In this document: positions 37,709 through 45,489 of the stretch, piece by piece
Layout of the letters: every line of letters begins with the position of its first letter
How positions within the stretch are numbered: position 1 is the first letter of the stretch
Assembly (NCBI GenBank): GCA_963736695.1
Contig: CAVTPU010000001.1
Location: 1,054,001-1,118,000, forward strand
Source of the DNA: CAVTPU01 sp963736695
GTDB taxonomy: Bacteria > Actinomycetota > Actinomycetes > Mycobacteriales > Micromonosporaceae
DNA: 64,000 bases
Direction of reading: 5' to 3'
Program-made: the position numbers and the translations under genes
The notes under the pieces: model-generated
Seen by the model: the letters and a program-made list of their open reading frames with translations, nothing else
Database searches by the model: none
What the model was told of the DNA's origin: nothing

Positions 37709-38670
37709 AGCGGAGCCGGTCGAGCACCGCGCGGGTCTGGACCACGTCTTCGTCGATCTGCGTCACGAGACTGGCCGACGTCGTCGTAGCGACGCATGTC
37801 GCGCAGCCGCGCGTCAAAGTCCAACGCGACCCGCTCGCCGTAGAGATCGCCGACGAAGTCGAGCACGTACGCCTCGACCCGCCGCTCCCGCCCGGAGAAG
37901 GTCGGATTCGTGCCGATCGACACGGCGGCGTCCAGCGCCGACAGCCCGGCTCCGGTCGGATCCCGCCGAATCAGCCACGCGGCGTAGACCCCGTCGGCGG
38001 GCACCGCCGCGTAACGGCGCGGTCAGAGGTTGGCAGTCGGATAGCCCAACTCCCGACCGCGCTGGTCGCCACGGACCACCACCCCCTCGATCCGGTGTGG
38101 ACGGCCCAGCGCGGTCGCCGCGTCGGCCACGTCACCGGCGTCGACGCAGGCTGCGGATATACGTCGACGAGACGGTCGTGGCTGCCGACTCGTTCGCCAC
38201 CAGCGGCGCGCCGTCCACGACGAAGCCGAACGTGCGGCCCAGTCCCGCCAGCAACTCCACGTCGCCGGCGGCCCGGTGCCCGAACCGGAAGTTCTCGCCG
38301 ACCACCACCTCGCTCGCGTGCAGATGCTCGACCAGCACGTCGTGCACGAACGTCTCCGCCGACAGCCGGGAGAACTCCCGGGTGAACGGGATGACACAGA
38401 GCACGTCGACGCCGAGCGCCTCGATCAGCTCGGCCTTGCGGGCCGGCTCAGGTGAGCATCGCCGGGTGCGATCCGGGTCGTACCACCTCGGACGGATGCG
38501 GGTCGAAGGTCACCACCACCGACGGCCAGCCCGAGCTCGCGGGCCCGATCGCACGGTGTGCCGCGATGATCTGCCTGATGTCCACGATGGACACCGTCGA
38601 AGACGCCGATCGTGACCACCGATCGACCCCAGCCGGCCGGCGCCGACTCGACCCCGCGCCACCGCTGCAC
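37707..38670 (-). CDS. ribF: Bifunctional riboflavin kinase/FAD synthetase, several indels
   Basis: RibF phosphorylates riboflavin to FMN and adenylates it to FAD. The FAD-synthetase domain shows VVTIGVFDGVHRGHQ, VVVGENFRFGHRAAGD and SSTYIRSL. The kinase domain shows GRELGYPTANL, ADGVYAAWL and the IGTNPTFSGRERRVEAYVLDF motif. Single-base insertions are placed near 38570, 38533, 38450, 38147 and 37769, with a deletion near 38547. An in-frame TGA follows PTANL at about 38028. The corrected length is about 320 residues. The GTG start (VQRWRGVESAP) matches the family N-terminus. Confidence 0.9.
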
Positions 38671-38752
38671 CCGTACCCCGCCTCTCATCGCCTGTGGCCA
38701 CTGGAGAGCGAGCCTCGCCCGCCGGACCGGCCCCTCGATCTGGCCGATGCCA

Positions 38753-39664
38753 TCATTGTTCCCGACCGAGTGCCGGGGCTAGGACCAGCTCGGGTCGGGC
38801 CATCCCATCGCGTTCGGCGACGATCGCCACGACTCGGCCATCCGGGGCGAAGACCGCATAGGGACCCGCGAGCCCGACCGCCGACAGCGGCCCACCATGC
38901 GAGAGCCGTCGCGCCTCGTCGGCGTCGACGTCGCGACGGCCGACGACACGTCGCACCGCGTCCGCCAATGGCAGGGTGACCGGATCGTCCCGCTGTGCCA
39001 ACGCCTCCAGGGTAGCCGCCTCGGCGAGCGTGAAGGGACCGACCGCGCAGCGTCGAAGGGCGGTGAGATGCCCGCCGACCGACAGCCGGACCCCGAGGTC
39101 TCGGGCGATCGCCCGAATGTAGGTGCCGGACGAGCACGTCACCTCGACATCGACATCTATCAACGGCATCCCGGTCGTCGACTCGGGCACGTCGCGCACG
39201 TCTTCGACGGTCAATGCCCTGATGCACACCCGACGCGACGCCAACGTCACCGTCTCGCCGGACCTGACTCGGGCGTACGAGCGAACGCCGTTGACCTTGA
39301 TCGCGCTCACCGAGCTCGGCACCTGGTCGATCTCGCCGGCGAATGTCGAGACCGCGGCGAGCACGTCCTCGCGGGTCACGTCCGCGGTCGAGACGCGGGC
39401 GACCAGTTCACCCTCGGCGTCGTCGGTCACCGTCGACTCACCCAGCCGGATGGTCGCCGCATAGGTCTTGTCCGCTCCAGTGATATAGGTCAACAGTCGG
39501 GTCGCCCGCTCGACGCCGACGACCAACACCCCGGTGGCCATCGGATCGAGCGTTCCGGCGTGCCCCACTCGTCGGGTGTGAGCCAACTTGCGCACCCGGG
39601 AAACGACGTCGTGCGACGTCATCCCGGCCGGCTTATCGATGACGATTAGGCCATCCTGTGTCAC
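38753..39664 (-). CDS. truB: tRNA pseudouridine(55) synthase TruB
   Basis: This 303-residue enzyme makes the universal Psi55 in tRNA. Start VTQDGLIVIDKPAGMTSHDVV has a GGAGG ribosome-binding site, and the catalytic Asp40 lies in GHAGTLDPMATGVL. SGTYIRAIARDLG and the C-terminal PUA-like part are present. A longer open frame upstream is not conserved. ribF follows 82 bp downstream in the usual order. Confidence 0.97.
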   Translation of the reverse strand: MTQDGLIVIDKPAGMTSHDVVSRVRKLAHTRRVGHAGTLDPMATGVLVVGVERATRLLTYITGADKTYAATIRLGESTVTDDAEGELVARVSTADVTREDVLAAVSTFAGEIDQVPSSVSAIKVNGVRSYARVRSGETVTLASRRVCIRALTVEDVRDVPESTTGMPLIDVDVEVTCSSGTYIRAIARDLGVRLSVGGHLTALRRCAVGPFTLAEAATLEALAQRDDPVTLPLADAVRRVVGRRDVDADEARRLSHGGPLSAVGLAGPYAVFAPDGRVVAIVAERDGMARPELVLAPALGREQ

Positions 39665-39855
39665 GCTCTTTCGCCTCCACTCAGCCCCACACACCGCGCG
39701 TGGCGGCCCGTGGGCCGGAAAACCTGTCGCACCCTCATGGCACAATCGCGACGTTGCATAAACCATCCCTGTCCCCGGCACCCACTCGCCCCCGTCAGTT
39801 TCGCCGATGTCGACGACCTGGTGCCGTTGCCAGACCCCAACCGATGAAGGTGACA

Positions 39856-41112
39856 ATGACCTCCGGCCCCACTCCTCCTGGGTCCTGGTCCGATCCGACG
39901 AGTCCGTCCGGACCGGCCAACGCTGGACCAGCCTACGACCCGTGGCAGCCGGCGCCGGCCGCACCACCGGCGCCACCGCCGACTTCGCCGACTGTGCCGT
40001 TTCAGCACCCGGCGCCCGCGTCCGAACCAGCCCCGCCGGCATACGCCCCGGGGCAGGCGACTCCGCAGCCGCAGTACCCCACTCCGCAATACGCGACGCC
40101 GAGCTATGCCAGCGAGCCGGTCCCGTCCGCTCCGCCATATCAGCCGTCGGCCCCGCCCTACCAGGCATCGGCCCCGCCCTACCAACCATCCGGCCCACCG
40201 TTCCCACCGACGGGCCCCGGTCAGATGCCGTATCCCGGCATGCCGCCGACACCGCCCAAGCGTGGACCCGGGCGGCCCATCATCATCGGATTGTCACTGC
40301 TGATGACCGCGTGCTGCGGCACTGCGGTGGCGGTCGGGTTGCCGAAGTTCTTCAACGCTCTCGACGACGCGACGGTGACCCCAACGGCGCCGCCGCCCTC
40401 GGGCATCACCGCCACCACGGAGGCGACCGCCGCACCCAACGCCGCGTTTGAGGGCAGCCCGGCCGGAAAATACCCGGAGGGTGAGGACGGCATCACGCTG
40501 CCGAACGCGACCGCAGTCTCCGGATTCACCAAGACGAAGGTCACCGCGGCCCTCAAGAAGGTGAAACAGGGCCTCATCGCCGCGCGCCTCGATGAGAAGA
40601 TGTTGGTCAAGCACGATCCATCGGCGCTGACCGCGCTGCTCGCACCCGATGCTCGCAAGAGCATTCAGCTGGAGTTCACCAAACACAACTTCCTCACCTT
40701 CGCCAGCCAGATCGCGACTGGGTCGGAGCTGACCTCCGAGACGCCGCGGGTGAGCGGGCGGATCACCTTCCGCGCCACCACGAAGGAGGGCATCCGCTTT
40801 CTCGAGGTGATCACCAACTTCGTGTGGGTCTATCCGCTCGTCGGTTCGGGCACCGACCCCGGCGACAACTTGGTGGTCGTGCACGACGAGGTGCACTGGA
40901 TGTTCCCCGTCGACTCCGATGTCGAGAAGTCGTCACGGGGCATGTGGATCGACTCCGCACAGGGTTACGCGTCGAACATCGACTGCATGCAACTGGAGCT
41001 CGACCAGCTCTCGCTCAACCGCAGCCTGTCCAACTCCGGCGGTGGCAGCGCCGCCGACGACGAGTCGGCATTCGACCCCAACCGGTCCCTCGACATCAAC
41101 AGCACCTGCTAA
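39856..41112 (+). CDS. Pro/Tyr-rich single-pass membrane protein of unknown function
   Basis: This protein of about 418 residues has three parts: a Pro/Ala/Tyr-rich cytoplasmic N-terminus (1-135) with repeats of SAPPYQP/SAPPYQA; one membrane helix near 143-163 (IIIGLSLLMTACCGTAVAV); and an extracytoplasmic domain of about 250 residues that includes FVWVYPLV and VVVHDEVHWMFP. I do not recognise the domain. The ATG is preceded by GAAGGTG. Pro-rich tail plus one helix plus outer domain is common among actinobacterial sensor or cell-envelope proteins. A strong terminator follows. It is divergent from truB. Confidence 0.75.
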   Translation: MTSGPTPPGSWSDPTSPSGPANAGPAYDPWQPAPAAPPAPPPTSPTVPFQHPAPASEPAPPAYAPGQATPQPQYPTPQYATPSYASEPVPSAPPYQPSAPPYQASAPPYQPSGPPFPPTGPGQMPYPGMPPTPPKRGPGRPIIIGLSLLMTACCGTAVAVGLPKFFNALDDATVTPTAPPPSGITATTEATAAPNAAFEGSPAGKYPEGEDGITLPNATAVSGFTKTKVTAALKKVKQGLIAARLDEKMLVKHDPSALTALLAPDARKSIQLEFTKHNFLTFASQIATGSELTSETPRVSGRITFRATTKEGIRFLEVITNFVWVYPLVGSGTDPGDNLVVVHDEVHWMFPVDSDVEKSSRGMWIDSAQGYASNIDCMQLELDQLSLNRSLSNSGGGSAADDESAFDPNRSLDINSTC

Positions 41113-41125
41113 GTCATCCGCGGAC

Positions 41126-41166
41126 AAAAAACACCGTGTCGGCCTTCGGGGCGACACGGTGTTTTT
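41126..41166. terminator. Bidirectional intrinsic terminator with UUCG tetraloop
   Basis: A 15-bp stem made of AAAAACACCGTGTCG and its exact complement encloses CC-TTCG-GG, the very stable UUCG tetraloop. A-run and T-run flank it, so it should work in both directions. It lies 14 bp after the stop codon of the Pro-rich membrane protein. Confidence 0.85.
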
Positions 41167-41170
41167 CTGG

Positions 41171-41493
41171 AGCGGGTGTCACCACCGACGATCCATCGAC
41201 TGCTGCAGCGCTTCCCGGGCCGACTCCCCTGAGGGGGTGGCGCCTGGTTGCGGGTGGGGCCGAGGTTGCTGCTTGTCCTTCATCGCCAAAACCTTCCGCG
41301 AGCGTACGAACGAGGTTCAGGCTCGCCACGTGGTCGGGATCTTCCGACCACGTTGGTGTGCCGGACGACGAGACGGAGGGCATCGATCGTGTCAGCTCAT
41401 CCGACCCGCGTCTTGCGCGCGAAATCTAAACTACCGTTCAGTCCACTTCGTGGCAGATGTTTCCCATTATCTGGGCAGCGAAACGTCGTGGGC
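41171..41493. other. Gene-free interval with a 10-bp-arm hairpin
   Basis: I see no supported gene in this 323-bp stretch. It contains a perfect inverted repeat at 41328-41353 (arms ACGTGGTCGG and CCGACCACGT, 6-base loop), which could be a second terminator for the minus-strand DUF6186-like gene. Confidence 0.45.
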
Positions 41494-41706
41494 TCAGCGG
41501 GCGAAGAAGTGCCAGCCCACCCACCACCAGAAACCCAGCAGCGCGATGCGTCCCACGGGCAGGCGCCCGACCTGATAACTCATCACGAAACCGCTGAGCT
41601 GCGCCAGCGTCGGAATCGGCGAACCGGGCCGACGCGCCAGCATCGCCACCACGACGAACATCGCGGCGATCAGACCGAAGAGGCTCACGACGATCACCCC
41701 GCTCAT
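41494..41706 (-). CDS. Small membrane protein, DUF6186-like
   Basis: This 70-residue protein has one N-terminal hydrophobic helix (GVIVVSLFGLIAAMFVVVAML) and a C-terminal amphipathic part ending GFWWWVGWHFFAR. The WWW-x-GWHF ending is what I recall for the actinobacterial DUF6186 family, whose function is unknown. The ATG overlaps the stop of the upstream membrane protein gene (ATGA), so the pair is coupled. Confidence 0.65.
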   Translation of the reverse strand: MSGVIVVSLFGLIAAMFVVVAMLARRPGSPIPTLAQLSGFVMSYQVGRLPVGRIALLGFWWWVGWHFFAR

Positions 41707-42110
41707 CGCCGGATCAGCCCCCAAAATCCGAACAACCAGCCGAAATAGGCGGCCGACCTGACGAGGTAGTGCTCGAGCAACGGATCGGCGACGAGCGACA
41801 GCGTCGGATAGTCCACAATGGAATGTTTGCTGAAGGTGACCAGCTCCAGCGCCGCGAGCGACACCACCGGCACCAACCACCACGCCGCCGCCGGCGACAT
41901 TCGGGTCGCCGCGGCCCGCCGACCCGCCCGCCCAGTCAACCCGAGCCAGATCATCGTGCCGCCGAGCGCGAGCACAAGCAGATTCGCGGTGAGGGTGAAA
42001 GAGCCGAACAATCCCCCGATCAGGCTGAGTAACACGAAAAACGGAACCATGACCGCCGGGCGATCCCACGAACGCACGGCCTCCGCAGAGGCCGGTGGCG
42101 GCTGCTCCAT
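41703..42110 (-). CDS. Putative four-helix membrane protein
   Basis: This 135-residue protein has hydrophobic segments PAVMVPFFVLLSLIGGLFG, ANLLVLALGGTMIWLGL, AAWWLVPVVSLAALELVTF and AAYFGWLFGFWGLI. I do not recognise a family. I chose the ATG giving MEQPPPASAEAVRSW; the frame is open further upstream but would overlap nrnA and adds an Arg-rich unconserved stretch. It is coupled to the DUF6186-like gene. Confidence 0.65.
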   Translation of the reverse strand: MEQPPPASAEAVRSWDRPAVMVPFFVLLSLIGGLFGSFTLTANLLVLALGGTMIWLGLTGRAGRRAAATRMSPAAAWWLVPVVSLAALELVTFSKHSIVDYPTLSLVADPLLEHYLVRSAAYFGWLFGFWGLIRR

Positions 42111-42228
42111 GTGTTGATTGTTACCACCAGATGGGGTCGACGGCAGGGTTTGGCCATCCTCGTCCGTGTCGCCGCGGCGTTCGTGACCGTGTGTCACGAA
42201 CGCCACCGGCGGATGATCGCCGCCGGGG

Positions 42229-43236
42229 TCAGGCTCGGTCCAGACGGGCGCGCACCGCCGCGACCACCTCAGCCGGCTCGCCGTACCCGGTGAACCCCGC
42301 CGCGAAACGGTGACCTCCGCCACCCAGAGCGACCGCCACGGCGCCCACGTCGACAGCGCCGCGGCTGCGCAGGGACACCGACCACTCGCCGGGCTCGCCT
42401 GGCTTGATCAGGCAGGCGACATCGGCCTGCGCCGCCGACCGGAGGACATCCATGAAGCTCTCCAGCGTCGACACGGGCTGGCCATGCCGGCCGAGGTCGG
42501 CCCGGGTCGCATAGGTCCAGACCAGGCCCCGGCCATCCGCCGCGGACTGGTCGAGCTCGGCCCGGCTGATCACCTCGGCCAGCATGCGCACTGCGCCGAA
42601 CGGCCTGGTGTCGAAGACCTGCTGCGAGATTCGCGCCGGATCGGCTCCGGCCCGCACCAGCTGGGCGGCGAGATCGAACACGGGTGCGGTGGTCGACGCG
42701 AACCGGAAGGAACCGGTGTCGGTGGCGAGCCCGAGATACAGGCTTGTGGCGATCTCCGGATCGAGCGTCACGCCGAGCCGGCTGATCAACTCGGCGGCAA
42801 CCACGACCGTCGCCGCAGCCGCGCGGTCGAGCAGACACGTCGTGCCGAATCCCTGATTCGACGCGTGATGATCAAGCACAAGCCAGTGCGGCGCGGCGCT
42901 CAGCGCCGGCACCAGTTCGCCGAGCCGGTCCGGGCTCGACGCGTCGAAACTCATCGCGAGGGACGGGTGGGTGGGCACCTGGTCAGGCGGCGACAGCAGG
43001 TTGAGGCCGGGGAGAAAGGCAAACGCCGGTGGCACGGTGAATGGCTCTGGGAAACTCGCGGTCACCGCGGTGAATCCCCGGCGTCGCAGGGCCAGCCCAA
43101 ATCCGATCATGCTGCCGAGAGCGTCACCGTCCGGATGGACATGGCACGCCAACAACACCGGTGAGTCCGGATCCAGACCCATGATCAAATCTGCGGCGAA
43201 GGCCAAGGCCGCCGGATCCGGACCCGGCTGGCTCAC
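42229..43236 (-). CDS. nrnA: DHH-family oligoribonuclease / pAp phosphatase NrnA
   Basis: This 335-residue phosphoesterase has the DHH metal motifs HVHPDGDALGS (32-42), MSFDASSPDR, VLDHHASNQG and the DHHA1 C-terminal GGGGHRFAAGF. NrnA degrades 2-5-nt RNA and converts pAp to AMP; the M. tuberculosis homologue can also hydrolyse linear di-AMP. It lies directly downstream of rbfA with an ATGA overlap, as in M. tuberculosis. Confidence 0.95.
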   Translation of the reverse strand: MSQPGPDPAALAFAADLIMGLDPDSPVLLACHVHPDGDALGSMIGFGLALRRRGFTAVTASFPEPFTVPPAFAFLPGLNLLSPPDQVPTHPSLAMSFDASSPDRLGELVPALSAAPHWLVLDHHASNQGFGTTCLLDRAAAATVVVAAELISRLGVTLDPEIATSLYLGLATDTGSFRFASTTAPVFDLAAQLVRAGADPARISQQVFDTRPFGAVRMLAEVISRAELDQSAADGRGLVWTYATRADLGRHGQPVSTLESFMDVLRSAAQADVACLIKPGEPGEWSVSLRSRGAVDVGAVAVALGGGGHRFAAGFTGYGEPAEVVAAVRARLDRA

Positions 43237-43724
43237 CGACGGTCGCCCACCGCGAGATCACCGCTGCGCTCGGCATCGACCTCGTCGATCCAGTCGTCGT
43301 CAGACGGTTCGGCGACCCGATAGGGCTGAGCCTCCCCGGCATAACTCGCCTTCTCGGCGAGCTGTTGCACCCGCGCGTCGGCCTCCCGGGCCGCTGCGAG
43401 GAGTTCGTCGATGTGGTGCACCTGGTCCTGCACCTGGTCCTGCACGAAGGTGAGCGTCGGCGAGTGCTTGAGCCCCAGGGCCCGCCCGACGATCCCGCGC
43501 AACATGCCCTTGGCGCTCTCCAACGCGGCGGCGGTCGCCGCCTGCTCGGTCACATCACCGAGAACGGTGTAGAAGACCGTGGCATCGCGCAGATCGGCGG
43601 TGATCCTCGCGTCGGTAATGGTGATCATGCCGAGCCGGGGGTCCTTGAGGTGCGTGCGCACCGCCGACGCGGCGAGTTCTTTGATCCGCTCAGCGTGCCG
43701 GCGAACCTTGGCCGGATCTGTCAT
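43233..43724 (-). CDS. rbfA: 30S ribosome-binding factor A
   Basis: This 163-residue RbfA is a 16S rRNA maturation factor with the KH-like fold: RHAERIKELAASAVRTHLKDPRLGMITITDARIT, then FYTVLGD and ALGLKHSPTLTFVQD. The ATG follows a purine-rich GGAGGTGGAGGAG ribosome-binding site. A 12-bp in-frame tandem duplication yields VQDQVQDQVHH. The C-terminal 40 residues are acidic and disordered. nrnA overlaps downstream. Confidence 0.94.
   Translation of the reverse strand: MTDPAKVRRHAERIKELAASAVRTHLKDPRLGMITITDARITADLRDATVFYTVLGDVTEQAATAAALESAKGMLRGIVGRALGLKHSPTLTFVQDQVQDQVHHIDELLAAAREADARVQQLAEKASYAGEAQPYRVAEPSDDDWIDEVDAERSGDLAVGDRR
43419..43442. repeat. 12-bp tandem duplication inside rbfA
   Basis: Two exact copies of CACCTGGTCCTG lie head to tail and encode the repeated Gln-Asp-Gln-Val in RbfA. 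The copy is in frame, so it looks like a slippage expansion that the protein tolerates. Confidence 0.85.
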
Positions 43725-43821
43725 CTCCTCCACCTCCATGAGTGTCCCGAGGGCAGCCCGACGTATCCGAGCCTACCGCGCGTGGCCCGGACCTCGGTCC
43801 GAGCGGGGCCGGGGTCCGCGA

Positions 43822-44115
43822 TCAATCCTCGACCCCGTAGAGCCGTCGGCGGGCCGAGAGCAGTCGCGCCTCGGGCCGACCGGCGATCAGCCGCTCACAG
43901 ACGTCGAGCACGTCGCTGGCGTGTGCGGCGTCTCCGGAGACGACCGCTACCCCGATCTCAGTGCGCCCGTGCAGTTCGGTGTGCCCGACCTCGGCCGCCG
44001 ACACCTCATATCGTCGCAGCGCGGCGATGATGGGCCGCAGGTAGGAGCGCTTCGCCTTCAACGAACGACAGTCGTCCGGCAGTAACAGGTCGAAGACCGC
44101 AGTAGCCGTGTACAC
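43822..44115 (-). CDS. DUF503 family protein
   Basis: This 97-residue protein carries the DUF503 signatures SLKAKRSYLRPIIAALR, AEVGHTELHGRTEIGVAVVSGDAAHA and the C-terminal LLSARRRLYG. The family is small, of unknown function and normally sits between infB and rbfA; here it is just upstream of rbfA. I chose the GTG giving VYTATAVFDLLLP because the family begins just before this strand. infB is separated from it by an oppositely oriented methyltransferase gene. Confidence 0.88.
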   Translation of the reverse strand: MYTATAVFDLLLPDDCRSLKAKRSYLRPIIAALRRYEVSAAEVGHTELHGRTEIGVAVVSGDAAHASDVLDVCERLIAGRPEARLLSARRRLYGVED

Positions 44116-44195
44116 GATGTGCCAGGGTACGGTTCCCCACGTGCCGGATGCCACTGAATACACCGCTCGCGCCGCGACCGACCGTCTGCGCCGCG

Positions 44196-45296
44196 ATGTC
44201 TGACTACGCCCTGTTGATGCTGCCGTCGGCGAACCGGGTCTACGCGGCCGCCGCAGCCGATCTCACCCGCGCCGAACTCGGTGTCTTCAACGCCTGCGGG
44301 CTCGGCGGCCGGCTCGGTGAGATCGGCGAAACGCGCATCGGCGGCGTCGGCTATGTGACCTTCACCACTGATCGGCTGACGTCACGTGACATCGCGCTGC
44401 TCGCGAACGCCTCCACCGCCTACGCCCTCTTCGAACGACGCGGCGAGGCGTTGCACCCGATCGAACTCACCCGATCGGACCAGTTCGACGATGACCTCAT
44501 CACGATCCCGAAATACGCCGGCAAGACAAACGAGCAGTTCACCAAACTCCTGCTCAACGTCACCATGCTCAGCGGCTCTTCGGGCGCCCGCCTGCCCGGC
44601 GCGCAGCCCGATGCCCACGCCGAACCGACGGCTCGCCGGCCAGCCGGACAACGGCCCCGGGTGCTTGATCCACTCTGCGGGCGGGGCACCACCCTCAACC
44701 AGGTCGTCACCTACGGCTTCGACGCGGCTGGGCTCGAGATCGACGCGAAAGATTTCGACGCGTACGCCGCGTTTCTGCGCACCTATCTGACCCGCAAGAA
44801 GATCAAGCATCAACTGCAGGTCAACCCTGTGCGTCGCGACCGCCGGCTCGTCGCCCGACGTCTCAACGCGCGTGTCGGCACCGATCCCGACACCTACCGG
44901 GCCGGCGATGTGATCGACATCGACGTAGTGCAGGCCGACACCGCGCAGGCGGGCGACTTCTTCCGCCCTGAAACCTTCGACGCGGTGGTGACCGACGCTC
45001 CCTACGGCGTCGCGCACGGCGGTCGCACCCGTACGGGTGGCCTGCGGCGCAGCCCCCTGGAACTGCTCTCGCAGGCCGTGCCCGAATGGGCCGCCCTGCT
45101 GCGCCCCGGCGGCACGATGGGGATCGCCATCAACACACACGTCTCGCCCCGTGACGACGTGAGCGGCATCCTCGCCGACGCGGGCCTGACCGTGCTCGAC
45201 TCCGCGCCATATCTCCGGTTCCGTCACTGGGTCGATCAGGCGATCACCCGAGACGTCGTCATCGCCCGGCGCGCGCCGTCGGCAACGGAGCAGTGA
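44196..45296 (+). CDS. TRM11-like SAM-dependent methyltransferase
   Basis: This protein of about 366 residues has a C-terminal Rossmann methyltransferase domain: motif I VLDPLCGRGTTLNQV, the acidic motif II in LEID, and motif IV DAPYG in DAVVTDAPYGVAHGG. The DPPY-like motif and layout fit the Trm11/THUMP-associated group that makes m2G in tRNA, but no clear THUMP domain is visible, so an RNA guanine target is only an inference. It lies on the plus strand between the infB terminus and DUF503, inside what is usually one minus-strand operon. An ATG 16 codons upstream is also possible. Confidence 0.82.
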   Translation: MSDYALLMLPSANRVYAAAAADLTRAELGVFNACGLGGRLGEIGETRIGGVGYVTFTTDRLTSRDIALLANASTAYALFERRGEALHPIELTRSDQFDDDLITIPKYAGKTNEQFTKLLLNVTMLSGSSGARLPGAQPDAHAEPTARRPAGQRPRVLDPLCGRGTTLNQVVTYGFDAAGLEIDAKDFDAYAAFLRTYLTRKKIKHQLQVNPVRRDRRLVARRLNARVGTDPDTYRAGDVIDIDVVQADTAQAGDFFRPETFDAVVTDAPYGVAHGGRTRTGGLRRSPLELLSQAVPEWAALLRPGGTMGIAINTHVSPRDDVSGILADAGLTVLDSAPYLRFRHWVDQAITRDVVIARRAPSATEQ

Positions 45297-45396
45297 TCGC
45301 GAACCTGACGGCAGCTGCGCCCTCAACGGGCTGACTTCGTCGCGAAAGCACACCGCTCTGTGAGTGCGCCCCATCCAACGCGGCGCATCGCCCACA

Positions 45397-45452
45397 ACGC
45401 GGGCGGGGCGGAGGCTGCGGGCACCTGCCCACAATCTCCGCCCCGCCCGCGT
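45397..45452. terminator. Bidirectional terminator-like stem-loop between methyltransferase and infB
   Basis: A perfect 17-bp GC-rich stem (arm ACGCGGGCGGGGCGGAG and its complement) encloses a 22-base loop with its own small GGGC/GCCC stem. It sits between two convergent genes, so it likely ends both transcripts; T-runs are lacking. Confidence 0.7.
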
Positions 45453-45489
45453 CATATGCGGCTGGACGAATCGTCCGATCCCGTCGAGA

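Noticed and set aside
24947..38670. True pseudogenisation of RNase J, dapA, thyX, pnp, rpsO and ribF
   Set aside because: Several are essential and each can be restored to exact family length with single-base corrections; no large deletions or missense decay are visible.
41114..41383. Possible 89-residue minus-strand gene after the Pro-rich membrane protein
   Set aside because: It runs through the strong bidirectional terminator, lacks a ribosome-binding site and has low-complexity sequence.
45464..45476. Second copy of the recX palindrome near infB
   Set aside because: Only a short GGACGA/TCGTCC inverted repeat is shared; the match is about ten bases and may be chance.
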